From Williamsia soli (GTDB lineage: Bacteria > Actinomycetota > Actinomycetes > Mycobacteriales > Mycobacteriaceae), in contig NZ_JAFRDR010000010.1 of assembly GCF_017377795.1 (NCBI RefSeq), positions 1-64,000 of the forward strand: a DNA stretch of 64,000 nucleotides. Direction: 5' to 3'. The position numbers were made by a program, and so were the translations under genes. The number at the start of each line of letters is the position of its first letter. The stretch's first letter is position 1. Shown one piece after another: positions 58,147 to 64,000 of the stretch. Under the pieces are notes generated by a model, which ran no database searches, was not told the DNA's origin, and was given only the letters and a program-made list of their open reading frames with translations.

Positions 58147-59193
58147 TCAGCTCGGGCTGATGACCACCTTCAACGCCTGGTTGTCGGCGGCATGGGAGAA
58201 CACGTCATACGCTTCGTCGATCTGATCGAACGTGAAGTGATGGGTGCCCATCTTCTCGGCAGGTAGTCGGCCCGAAGCCACCATCTTCAGCAGCGTCGGG
58301 ATGGAGACGGTGTCCACCAGACCCATGGTCATGGTGAGGTTCTGAATCCACATGTCCTGCATGGGTAATTCGACCGGGGTGCCATGCACGCCGACGTTGG
58401 CGATGGTGCCGCCCGGGCGAACCAACGACGCTGCCGTCAGCAGAGTCTCGGGGTAGCCGACCGCCTCGATCGCGACGTCGACGCCAAGTCCATCGGTCAG
58501 GGCCAAGACGTCGGCCACGGTGTTGGGGCCCACCTCGACAACGTCCGTGGCGCCGAACTCGTAGGCCTTTTCCAATCGGAACTTGTTCGAGTCGATCGCG
58601 ATGGTGCGCGAGGCGCCCCACAGGCTCGTGGTCAAGATCGCCGACAGTCCGACCGCGCCCGATCCGACCACAGCCACCGTGCTCCCCGGACGGACGCCAC
58701 CGGCCAGGACTCCGACCTCGTACCCGGTGGGGAGTGAATCGGCGAGGAAGATGGCCTGATCGTTGGTGACACCGTCCGGCACCAGATAGAGCGAGGTGTC
58801 GGCGAAGGGCACTCGGACGAACTCGGCCTGTGTGCCATCGATCAGATGGCCGAAGATCCAGCCGATCCCGCCGACGGTCTGGCAGTGCGACGGCATCTGG
58901 GCCTGGCAGTAGTCGCATCTGCCACACTTGGTCACCGCCGGCACCAACACTCGGTCGCCCGACTTGAAACCGGTGACCGCCGAACCGATTTCGGTGACGA
59001 CACCGACGGCCTCATGACCCAGGATTCGTCCCTCGGTCACCGCCGGGACGTCGCCGGACAGGATGTGGAGGTCGGTTCCGCAGATGGTGGTGGTGTCGAC
59101 TCGGACGATGACATCAGTGGGGTCTTGGATTTGAGGATCAGGAACCTCTTCCCATTCCTTCTTTCCGGGTCCGTGGTAGACAAGTGCTTTCAT
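58147..59193 (-). CDS. adh: zinc-dependent alcohol dehydrogenase
   Basis: This medium-chain zinc dehydrogenase of 348 residues has catalytic-zinc residues in TICGTDLHI and GHEAVG. The structural-zinc cluster is CGRCDYCQAQMPSHC and the NAD-binding loop GSGAVGLSA. It oxidises an alcohol, perhaps a secondary or branched one; substrate unknown. ATG 59193 follows GAGGAG. Three inverted repeats in the 266-nt region upstream (59274-59389) are likely control sites, and the AcoR-type regulator is the adjacent gene. Confidence 0.88.
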   Translation of the reverse strand: MKALVYHGPGKKEWEEVPDPQIQDPTDVIVRVDTTTICGTDLHILSGDVPAVTEGRILGHEAVGVVTEIGSAVTGFKSGDRVLVPAVTKCGRCDYCQAQMPSHCQTVGGIGWIFGHLIDGTQAEFVRVPFADTSLYLVPDGVTNDQAIFLADSLPTGYEVGVLAGGVRPGSTVAVVGSGAVGLSAILTTSLWGASRTIAIDSNKFRLEKAYEFGATDVVEVGPNTVADVLALTDGLGVDVAIEAVGYPETLLTAASLVRPGGTIANVGVHGTPVELPMQDMWIQNLTMTMGLVDTVSIPTLLKMVASGRLPAEKMGTHHFTFDQIDEAYDVFSHAADNQALKVVISPS

Positions 59194-59273
59194 GAATGCC
59201 AACTCCTCGATCGGTACACGCGGCGGGTGATGCACCCTTGACGCTAGGTCGGTCGCGGTGTCATTCGTGCATA

Positions 59274-59290
59274 TGTCCGGAATCGGGACA
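59274..59290. promoter_or_regulatory. inverted repeat 1 upstream of alcohol dehydrogenase
   Basis: TGTCCGGAATCGGGACA: arms TGTCC/GGACA around 7 nt, 81 nt upstream of the dehydrogenase ATG. It is similar to repeat 2 at 59327-59344, whose centre is about 53 bp (five helical turns) away. This fits paired sites for an enhancer-type activator. Confidence 0.5.
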
Positions 59291-59326
59291 GACCTCTGGT
59301 GGTGCCCGGCGAGACCGTGAGGTTTG

Positions 59327-59344
59327 TGTCCCAGAAGTGGGAAC
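59327..59344. promoter_or_regulatory. inverted repeat 2 upstream of alcohol dehydrogenase
   Basis: TGTCCC-AGAAGT-GGGAAC, an imperfect dyad of the same TGTCC/GGGA type as repeat 1. It lies 134 nt upstream of the dehydrogenase ATG. Confidence 0.45.
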
Positions 59345-59366
59345 GGCCAAGGCTCGGAGCAGGCCG

Positions 59367-59389
59367 GATCGTTCGCTATGTGAACGATC
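59367..59389. promoter_or_regulatory. inverted repeat 3, different motif
   Basis: GATCGTTC-GCTATGT-GAACGATC, perfect 8-bp arms around 7 nt. It is a different sequence from repeats 1 and 2 and lies closer to the small gene at 59460, so it may serve that gene. Confidence 0.5.
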
Positions 59390-59459
59390 GACCAACAGGC
59401 GGCAAACAGCGTATGAACTAACTGGAGCCTGCCACTAGTTTCTGGCTACGTTGGTCTAC

Positions 59460-59702
59460 ATGACAACACAGATCGATAAGCAGCAGCAAGAAGAGCAGCA
59501 GCATATCGCGATGATCGCTGATGTCCTGCGGACGAAACACGACAGCATCCCTGCCGACACGGTCAACCGGGCTGTCGACGAGGCCTATCGGCGATTCGAC
59601 GGCCAGCCGATTCGTGACTTCGTGCCCCTGCTGGTGGAGCGTCGAGCCCAGGAGCGACTCGGTGGCACCCCGACCGCCGCACCGGCGTCGCTGGACGACT
59701 AG
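59460..59702 (+). CDS. small three-helix-bundle dimerisation-domain protein
   Basis: This all-helical protein of 80 residues (EEQQHIAMIADVLRTKH; DTVNRAVDEAYRRFDGQPIRD; VPLLVERRAQERLG) resembles an actinobacterial three-helix-bundle domain usually found as a short single-domain protein. Function unknown. Its stop codon overlaps the stop of the convergent hydrolase by 2 nt. ATG 59460 is preferred over a GTG-type start 3 codons earlier. Confidence 0.7.
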   Translation: MTTQIDKQQQEEQQHIAMIADVLRTKHDSIPADTVNRAVDEAYRRFDGQPIRDFVPLLVERRAQERLGGTPTAAPASLDD

Positions 59703-60565
59703 CTCATTACCGTCCGAAGCTTTGCGGCGAACTCGGCAGGCTGGCCGGTCTGCCCGAACTCGCCGCCCATGAAACCGGCGTGATGACTCGGGAACACCAC
59801 TGCCTCGGTACCCAGCGCTGCGGCGACTGCATACGCGGCGCGCCCGGCCATCTCTCCGTCTGTGGGGCCACCCGACTCTTCACCCACCGCGACAAACACT
59901 TTCGTTGACGCGGCGCGTAGTGCGTCCACGTCCGGCGTGAAAGCGGCGACTCCGCCCTGCATGTTCGTCATCATCGAGTCGGTGCGATCACCGTCGTCCT
60001 CGGTCGGCAAACCGAATGCAGCGGGGTCAGGTGCCGGCTGCGCCAGATAGTCGGCCGAGATCTCTCCTCGTTGCATCACGAAATTGATGAACTTCGCCGT
60101 CGCCGGACCCTGACCAGAGCTCTGATAGGTCGCCACCATGTCGTCGCACGCGGCGCGCACCGCATCTCGATCGGGAAGCACTCCGCCGGCGGGTGGTTCG
60201 TGCGCGACGAGGAGACGGATGTCGTCCGGGTAGCGCGCAACGAGCGCCAGCGAATTGATCGCACCGCCACTGGACGCGAACACGTCGACCGCCTCGGCGC
60301 CAACCGCGCCGATGACGGCATGCAGATCATCCGCGTGCTGCTCCGGGGTGACCGGTGATGTGGGATCGTCGCGGACGCTGCGGCCGCTGTTGCGCGGGTC
60401 GTAGGTCACGATCGTGCGGTCGGGGAAGTATGTCGACAACGTCGCAAACCCGGTTGCATCCATCGGTGACGCTACGAAGACGAGCGGAACGCCGCCCGGG
60501 GAGGAGCCGTCCCGGATGTCGTAGGTCAGGGTGGCGCCGGGAACGGAGACTGTGTGAGTTTTCAT
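59699..60565 (-). CDS. alpha/beta hydrolase
   Basis: This protein of 288 residues has an alpha/beta-hydrolase fold. The oxyanion region is VFVASPMDA, the nucleophile elbow FASSGGAINSL (a variant of GxSxG) and the C-terminal His in FPSHHAGFMG. The segment YDPRNSGRS is typical. Substrate unknown; these often act on esters or as epoxide hydrolases or haloperoxidase-like enzymes. ATG 60565. Confidence 0.85.
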   Translation of the reverse strand: MKTHTVSVPGATLTYDIRDGSSPGGVPLVFVASPMDATGFATLSTYFPDRTIVTYDPRNSGRSVRDDPTSPVTPEQHADDLHAVIGAVGAEAVDVFASSGGAINSLALVARYPDDIRLLVAHEPPAGGVLPDRDAVRAACDDMVATYQSSGQGPATAKFINFVMQRGEISADYLAQPAPDPAAFGLPTEDDGDRTDSMMTNMQGGVAAFTPDVDALRAASTKVFVAVGEESGGPTDGEMAGRAAYAVAAALGTEAVVFPSHHAGFMGGEFGQTGQPAEFAAKLRTVMS

Positions 60566-60616
60566 GATGTTCTGACTCGCGCCGGGCGGAAAAGTCGTCG
60601 GCGCGAGCCGGAAGAT

Positions 60617-61546
60617 CTACGGGCTGCTGTGCCTGCCGCCACCGTTGGTGTCCTCGGGGCGGCCCGGTGGGGGACCGTAGCCAGGCGGCGGACCGGTCAA
60701 CGGGTCGTAGGTCGGCGGCGGACCGGTGAGGGGGTCAGGACGGTAACCGGGACCCTGATCCGGCCCTCCGTATTGCGGCGCGTTCGGGCGCTGCGGCGGA
60801 GACGGGTTGTAGCCGGGAGGCGGGCCTGACGGTTGCTGGTAGCCGGAGGGTGGGCCGCCGAGCGGGGACTGGCCCTGCGGCGAACCACCTTGTGGCGGCT
60901 GTCCCTGCGGGGGCGCTCCGATCGGGCCCGATCCAGCTGTCGGAGGTCCCTGTTGCGGATAGGACTGGGGGCCATTGGCCGGTCCCGACGGCTGCGACGA
61001 GAACTGCTGGGTACCCGCGGAGGACCCACCGACGGCGCCACCTGCGGTCGGACCTGAGTAGAGAGGTCCGGACGGGGGACCCTCCTTCCGCCGACGGTCG
61101 ATCTCAGCCTGGTCCTTCTCGCTCTTCGCTGCGGCGATCTTGGCTTTTTCCTCGACCGGATCCTTGCCCTGCAAGATGTCGCGAATCTCGGTGAGCAGCT
61201 CCGATTCCGACAAAGCGGTCGCATCGTCGCCGTCTTTCGCCGCCAACGCCTTCAGTTTCTCGTACGGCATGACGATGACGAAGTAGACGATGGCCGCGAT
61301 GATCAGGAAGTTGATGATGGCGGTGATCAGCGCCCCGATGTTGACAAAGGTCTCGGGGTTGCCGGAGCGGATCGTGAAGCCGAGCCCCTCGGCCTGATCG
61401 GTGCCGCCGATGGAATTGATGAGCGGCTCAATGATGTTCGTGGTGAATGCGGTGACGATCGCGGTGAACGCCGCGCCGACCACAACCGCGGTCGCTAGAT
61501 CGATGACGTTTCCTCGCATGAGGAAGTCCTTGAAACCCTTTAACAT
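60617..61546 (-). CDS. mscL: large-conductance mechanosensitive channel with long Pro-rich tail
   Basis: This protein has 309 residues; typical MscL has 130-150. Residues 1-110 are a normal MscL with two membrane segments (FLMRGNVIDLATAVVVG, then NFLIIAAIVYFVIVM) and a helix bundle (SELLTEIRDIL). The remaining 160 residues are Pro/Gly/Gln-rich, with repeats such as DPLTGPPP and GPPPGYGPPPG. This tail is cytoplasmic. The channel opens under membrane tension to release solutes. ATG 61546 follows AAAGGGA. mscL lies next to Rv0990c-like genes, as in mycobacteria. Confidence 0.9.
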   Translation of the reverse strand: MLKGFKDFLMRGNVIDLATAVVVGAAFTAIVTAFTTNIIEPLINSIGGTDQAEGLGFTIRSGNPETFVNIGALITAIINFLIIAAIVYFVIVMPYEKLKALAAKDGDDATALSESELLTEIRDILQGKDPVEEKAKIAAAKSEKDQAEIDRRRKEGPPSGPLYSGPTAGGAVGGSSAGTQQFSSQPSGPANGPQSYPQQGPPTAGSGPIGAPPQGQPPQGGSPQGQSPLGGPPSGYQQPSGPPPGYNPSPPQRPNAPQYGGPDQGPGYRPDPLTGPPPTYDPLTGPPPGYGPPPGRPEDTNGGGRHSSP

Positions 61547-61645
61547 GAAGCGTCCCTTTCGACCTGGGAATACGTGCCTTTGCTCGACCACGGATTCGTC
61601 GATCCTAACCAGGCGAAGATCACATTGGTGGATTCAACATGCAAC

Positions 61646-62317
61646 TCAGTGGAAAACAACGGTGATGGGTGAGGCCAGCGTGGCGCTCGCGACGGTGTGC
61701 GCATCGCGCTCAGGCATGGCGAGCAGCGCGAGCCGAGACCCGTCGGTCCGGCGGACCTGGGTTGGTGCCGACACCAGGGCAACCACCGCGTTCTTCACCA
61801 AAACGGTTGCTGCTCGGGCGCTCTGATCGCCGCCCGATTCGTCGATACTCAGCACGTCGACCACGTCGCCTTCCCGTAGCAACTCGACAATCGCGGTGTC
61901 CGACAGTTTGACCGGCACCAGGCGCGCATCCGGCCGGCCCAGCAGGTCCATCGGCAGGCGACTCGAGAGCACCCGACTGTTCGTGAAGATCTCGCCCGTT
62001 CGGACAGGTCCGGTGACCGTCGAATCGGTGAGGGCTGACGGTTCGGTGATCGCGCCGGCGGGGATCACGGCGGGATCGACCTGGCGGGTGGTGACGTCGG
62101 CGGAGGTCAATCGGCTACCGGGCGTCAGATCGTGGTTGGCGATGACCACCGTCGACAGGTCGTTCTGCTCACCGCCTGACGCGGCCGCCACCACCGCGAC
62201 CACCAGCAACACGCCCGCGCACACTCTGCGCAGCAGCAGTGACCTGGTCCACCCCGGACGAAGAGCCTGGCGGATGCGGTCGAAAAAGGTCGGGGTCAGC
62301 GGGTTGCGGGCGGGCAT
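61646..62317 (-). CDS. SAF-domain membrane-anchored protein (Rv0990c-like)
   Basis: This protein of 223 residues has one N-terminal membrane segment (RRVCAGVLLVVAVVAAAS) and a SAF domain (VVIANHDLTPGSRLTSADV). Such domains occur in CpaB/RcpC pilus-assembly and antifreeze-like proteins. No other pilus genes are in the window. The gene order mscL, this gene, FmdB, formyl-THF cyclo-ligase, galU matches M. tuberculosis. Function unknown. Confidence 0.78.
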   Translation of the reverse strand: MPARNPLTPTFFDRIRQALRPGWTRSLLLRRVCAGVLLVVAVVAAASGGEQNDLSTVVIANHDLTPGSRLTSADVTTRQVDPAVIPAGAITEPSALTDSTVTGPVRTGEIFTNSRVLSSRLPMDLLGRPDARLVPVKLSDTAIVELLREGDVVDVLSIDESGGDQSARAATVLVKNAVVALVSAPTQVRRTDGSRLALLAMPERDAHTVASATLASPITVVFH

Positions 62318-62365
62318 GCGGAGAACGCTAAGAGCAGTGAGTGCCCGACCACCGGCTCAGAGCAC

Positions 62366-62395
62366 AAAAACCGGGCGCCTGGGGATGGCGCCCGG
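62366..62395 (-). terminator. Rho-independent terminator for the FmdB gene
   Basis: CCGGGCGCC at 62371-62379 pairs with GGCGCCCGG at 62387-62395 around 7 nt. On the minus strand the stem is followed by TTTTTG (62366-62370 as A on plus). It ends the minus-strand transcript that contains the FmdB gene. Confidence 0.85.
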
Positions 62396-62410
62396 AACTG
62401 TGGAGAACTT

Positions 62411-62773
62411 TCAGGAAGCTGCTTTGGCAGTCGAACTACTGCTTGACGACGAGCTACTGCTCGAGTCACTCGACTTCGAGGTGCTCGCGGCCTTGTCTTT
62501 GCTACCCGAGTCCTTGCTGCCGGAATCTTTGCTGCCCGAATCGGACTTCGACGACGAATCGCTGGAGCTGCTGCCGGCTTCGCTGCTCGAGGAGGCCGAG
62601 CGGCTGTCGTTGCGATAGAAGCCGCTGCCCTTGAAGACAATGCCGACGCTGTTGAAGAGTTTGCGCAGCTTACCGGCGCACTGCGGGCATTCCGTCAGCG
62701 AATCATCAGTGAACGACTGCACGATGTCGAAGCGGTTGTCGCACTGTGTGCAGGCATACGAATAAGTTGGCAC
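62411..62773 (-). CDS. ruc: FmdB-type zinc-ribbon protein with Ser-rich tail (Ruc-like)
   Basis: This protein of 120 residues has an N-terminal zinc ribbon with Cys8, Cys11, Cys29 and Cys32 (CTQC and CPQC). The tail from residue about 55 is mostly Ser, Lys, Asp and Gly and must be disordered. It matches Rv0991c, described as Ruc, a redox-regulated chaperone that needs its zinc cysteines. The neighbours are the same as in M. tuberculosis. Confidence 0.85.
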   Translation of the reverse strand: MPTYSYACTQCDNRFDIVQSFTDDSLTECPQCAGKLRKLFNSVGIVFKGSGFYRNDSRSASSSSEAGSSSSDSSSKSDSGSKDSGSKDSGSKDKAASTSKSSDSSSSSSSSSSSTAKAAS

Positions 62774-62853
62774 CGAGGACCTCCGGGGGTGTTAGCCGAG
62801 AACGTTGTGGATTCTACCGTCGAACTGGCACTCTACGTAAACGAGTGCCAGGG

Positions 62854-63501
62854 TCACGTTGTTCCCAGCCGGGTGAAGCCCAGTTTCGGGGTCAGCGCCC
62901 ACCCCATCGGGACATCGAATGGCCCCGCCGGCAGCTGGTCGACCAGCTCCTCGTCGTAGACGACCGCAACCAGCCGTTCCCGCGGAACGGCGGCGATGCT
63001 GCGGTCGTAATATCCGGCACCGCGCCCGAGTCGGACTCCGTGGCGGTCGACGGCGAGCGCCGGCACCAGGACGAGGTCACTGCGCTCGACAGCCGACGAT
63101 GGCTGAGTCGTTCCGGCGGGTTCGAGAAGGCCGAACCGACCGGTGCGTAGCGATGCGGGCCCGGAGTACCGAGCCCACCGCAGTGGCGCAGGCGGACCGG
63201 GGTCGACGACCGGCAGCAGCACCTCCCGTCCGGCATCGTTCAATACGTCGAGGACCGCGATCGAACCTGGCTCCGTGCCCACCGGGACATATGCGGCGAT
63301 GACCGAGCCCGGCGACGCGCTAAAGTGATCGTGAAGATCAGTATTGGCGAGCGAGATCACAAGCTGTTCGTCGGCATCGGCCTTCACCTGGGGAGACAGG
63401 ACGTCTCTTCGGGCACGAAAACGTTGGCGCAACGTGTTCTTCGCGGTATCGATGGGTACATCTTCCTCGTAAGGGGCGTTGTGCCGATAGGTTATCCACA
63501 C
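62854..63501 (-). CDS. 5-formyltetrahydrofolate cyclo-ligase
   Basis: This protein of 215 residues converts 5-formyl-THF to 5,10-methenyl-THF with ATP. Family segments are an N-terminal TLRQRFRARRDVL, YVPVGTEPG, LVLVPALAVDRHG and RLGRGAGYYDR. It corresponds to Rv0992c. The start is uncertain: GTG 63501 gives about 14 extra residues and has no clear ribosome-binding site, and the next in-frame candidate is a TTG at 63429. It is divergent from galU. Confidence 0.85.
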   Translation of the reverse strand: MWITYRHNAPYEEDVPIDTAKNTLRQRFRARRDVLSPQVKADADEQLVISLANTDLHDHFSASPGSVIAAYVPVGTEPGSIAVLDVLNDAGREVLLPVVDPGPPAPLRWARYSGPASLRTGRFGLLEPAGTTQPSSAVERSDLVLVPALAVDRHGVRLGRGAGYYDRSIAAVPRERLVAVVYDEELVDQLPAGPFDVPMGWALTPKLGFTRLGTT

Positions 63502-63530
63502 ACGTCAAAATGCAACTGAGGGTGGGATAG

Positions 63531-64000
63531 ATGACTGAAGCGCAGATCAGCCCGGCTGTTGAGGTCGAGTACGAATCGGTTCCGGGCACGCCTCCCATCC
63601 CGCGCACAGCGATCGTTCCCGCTGCCGGTTTGGGTACGCGATTTCTGCCGGCCACCAAGACGGTTCCGAAAGAATTGCTACCGGTCGTCGATACCCCCGG
63701 TATCGAGCTCGTGGCCGAGGAGGCCAAGTCCGCAGGCGCCGAACGGCTGTTGATCATCACCTCGCCGGGCAAGGACGGTGTGGTTGCCCACTTCGTCGAG
63801 GACCTGGTGCTCGAGCACACACTGGAGTCGCGTGGCAAGGACACCATGCTGGCGAAGGTTCGCAACGCGCCGTCGTTGCTCGAGGTTGCCTCGGTCATCC
63901 AGGAGAAGCCCCTGGGACTGGGTCACGCGGTGGGTTGCGTGGAAGCAAAACTCGACGACGACGAAGATGCCGTCGCCGTTCTGCTGCCCGACGACCTGGT
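63531..64000 (+). CDS. galU: UTP-glucose-1-phosphate uridylyltransferase, partial
   Basis: This is the first 156 residues of GalU, which makes UDP-glucose for cell-envelope sugars. The signature AIVPAAGLGTRFLPATK and KELLPVVDTPGIE are present, followed by a nucleotidyltransferase core. The gene is cut by the window end. The 30 nt between it and the divergent cyclo-ligase contains GAGGGTGGGAT before the ATG. The first 25 residues before the core are a normal actinobacterial extension. Confidence 0.92.
   Translation, partial: MTEAQISPAVEVEYESVPGTPPIPRTAIVPAAGLGTRFLPATKTVPKELLPVVDTPGIELVAEEAKSAGAERLLIITSPGKDGVVAHFVEDLVLEHTLESRGKDTMLAKVRNAPSLLEVASVIQEKPLGLGHAVGCVEAKLDDDEDAVAVLLPDDL

Overview
The window is high-GC actinobacterial DNA from the mycolic-acid-bearing order Mycobacteriales. 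I infer Gordonia or a close relative, from two MspA-type porins, PerM, MprA/MprB/PepD, Ruc-like FmdB and mycofactocin-type enzymes. Gene order in several blocks matches Mycobacterium tuberculosis: Rv0954-Rv0957 (34 kDa antigen-like, perM, purN, purH), Rv0958-Rv0959 (MoxR/VWA), rpmF-mprA-mprB-pepD-moaB2, and mscL-Rv0990c-Rv0991c-Rv0992c-galU. The Rv2498c-Rv2505c leucine-catabolism set is also present. Accessory genes are inserted between these conserved blocks.

Layout. Positions 1-125 look like the end of an IS30-type insertion sequence. Positions 362-6284 hold a MetQ-MetN-MetI importer, a TetR regulator and two FMN-dependent monooxygenases of the bacterial-luciferase/NtaA-DszA type, which suggests uptake and oxidation of an organosulfur compound. 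A fused indolepyruvate:ferredoxin oxidoreductase runs the other way (6300-9851). A tightly coupled operon (10307-20057) encodes leucine/isovalerate breakdown: carboxyltransferase, biotin carboxylase/carrier, acyl-CoA dehydrogenase, MaoC hydratase, CitE-type lyase, an acyl-CoA ligase and an acetoacetyl-CoA synthetase. A perfect 9-bp inverted repeat sits over its ribosome-binding region.

Positions 20329-25578 are the DUF5336-perM-purN-purH block. A second, differently built methionine-type ABC importer follows on the minus strand (25653-28338), then a GNAT acetyltransferase, a fatty acyl-CoA ligase, a TauE/SafE exporter and a family III CoA-transferase. The MoxR/VWA pair, a fatty acid desaturase, a DUF1707 protein, a serine-hydrolase-like protein without its catalytic residues, an AEC transporter and a small MarR-type regulator operon extend to 41.9 kb. 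Zinc-independent ribosomal proteins S18, S14, L33 and L28 (minus) and a COG0523/Mrf-like protein plus L31 (plus) diverge from an intergenic region carrying two matching Zur-like sites. They are followed by rpmF, a UPF0126/TRIC protein, BluB, a mycofactocin-type SDR, and the MprAB-PepD-MoaB2 envelope-stress block.

Between moaB2 and mscL lies an accessory stretch (about 52.3-60.6 kb): two MspA porins, a DUF222/HNH (13E12-type) endonuclease with a LexA-box promoter, an AcoR-type activator that lacks the sigma-54 contact motif, a zinc alcohol dehydrogenase with three upstream inverted repeats, a three-helix-bundle protein and a hydrolase. MscL has a very long proline-rich tail. The window ends inside galU.

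The least-explained signal is a pair of equal-length (65 nt) palindromic elements at 25583-25647 and 41087-41151. They share a core but have different outer arms that each pair perfectly.
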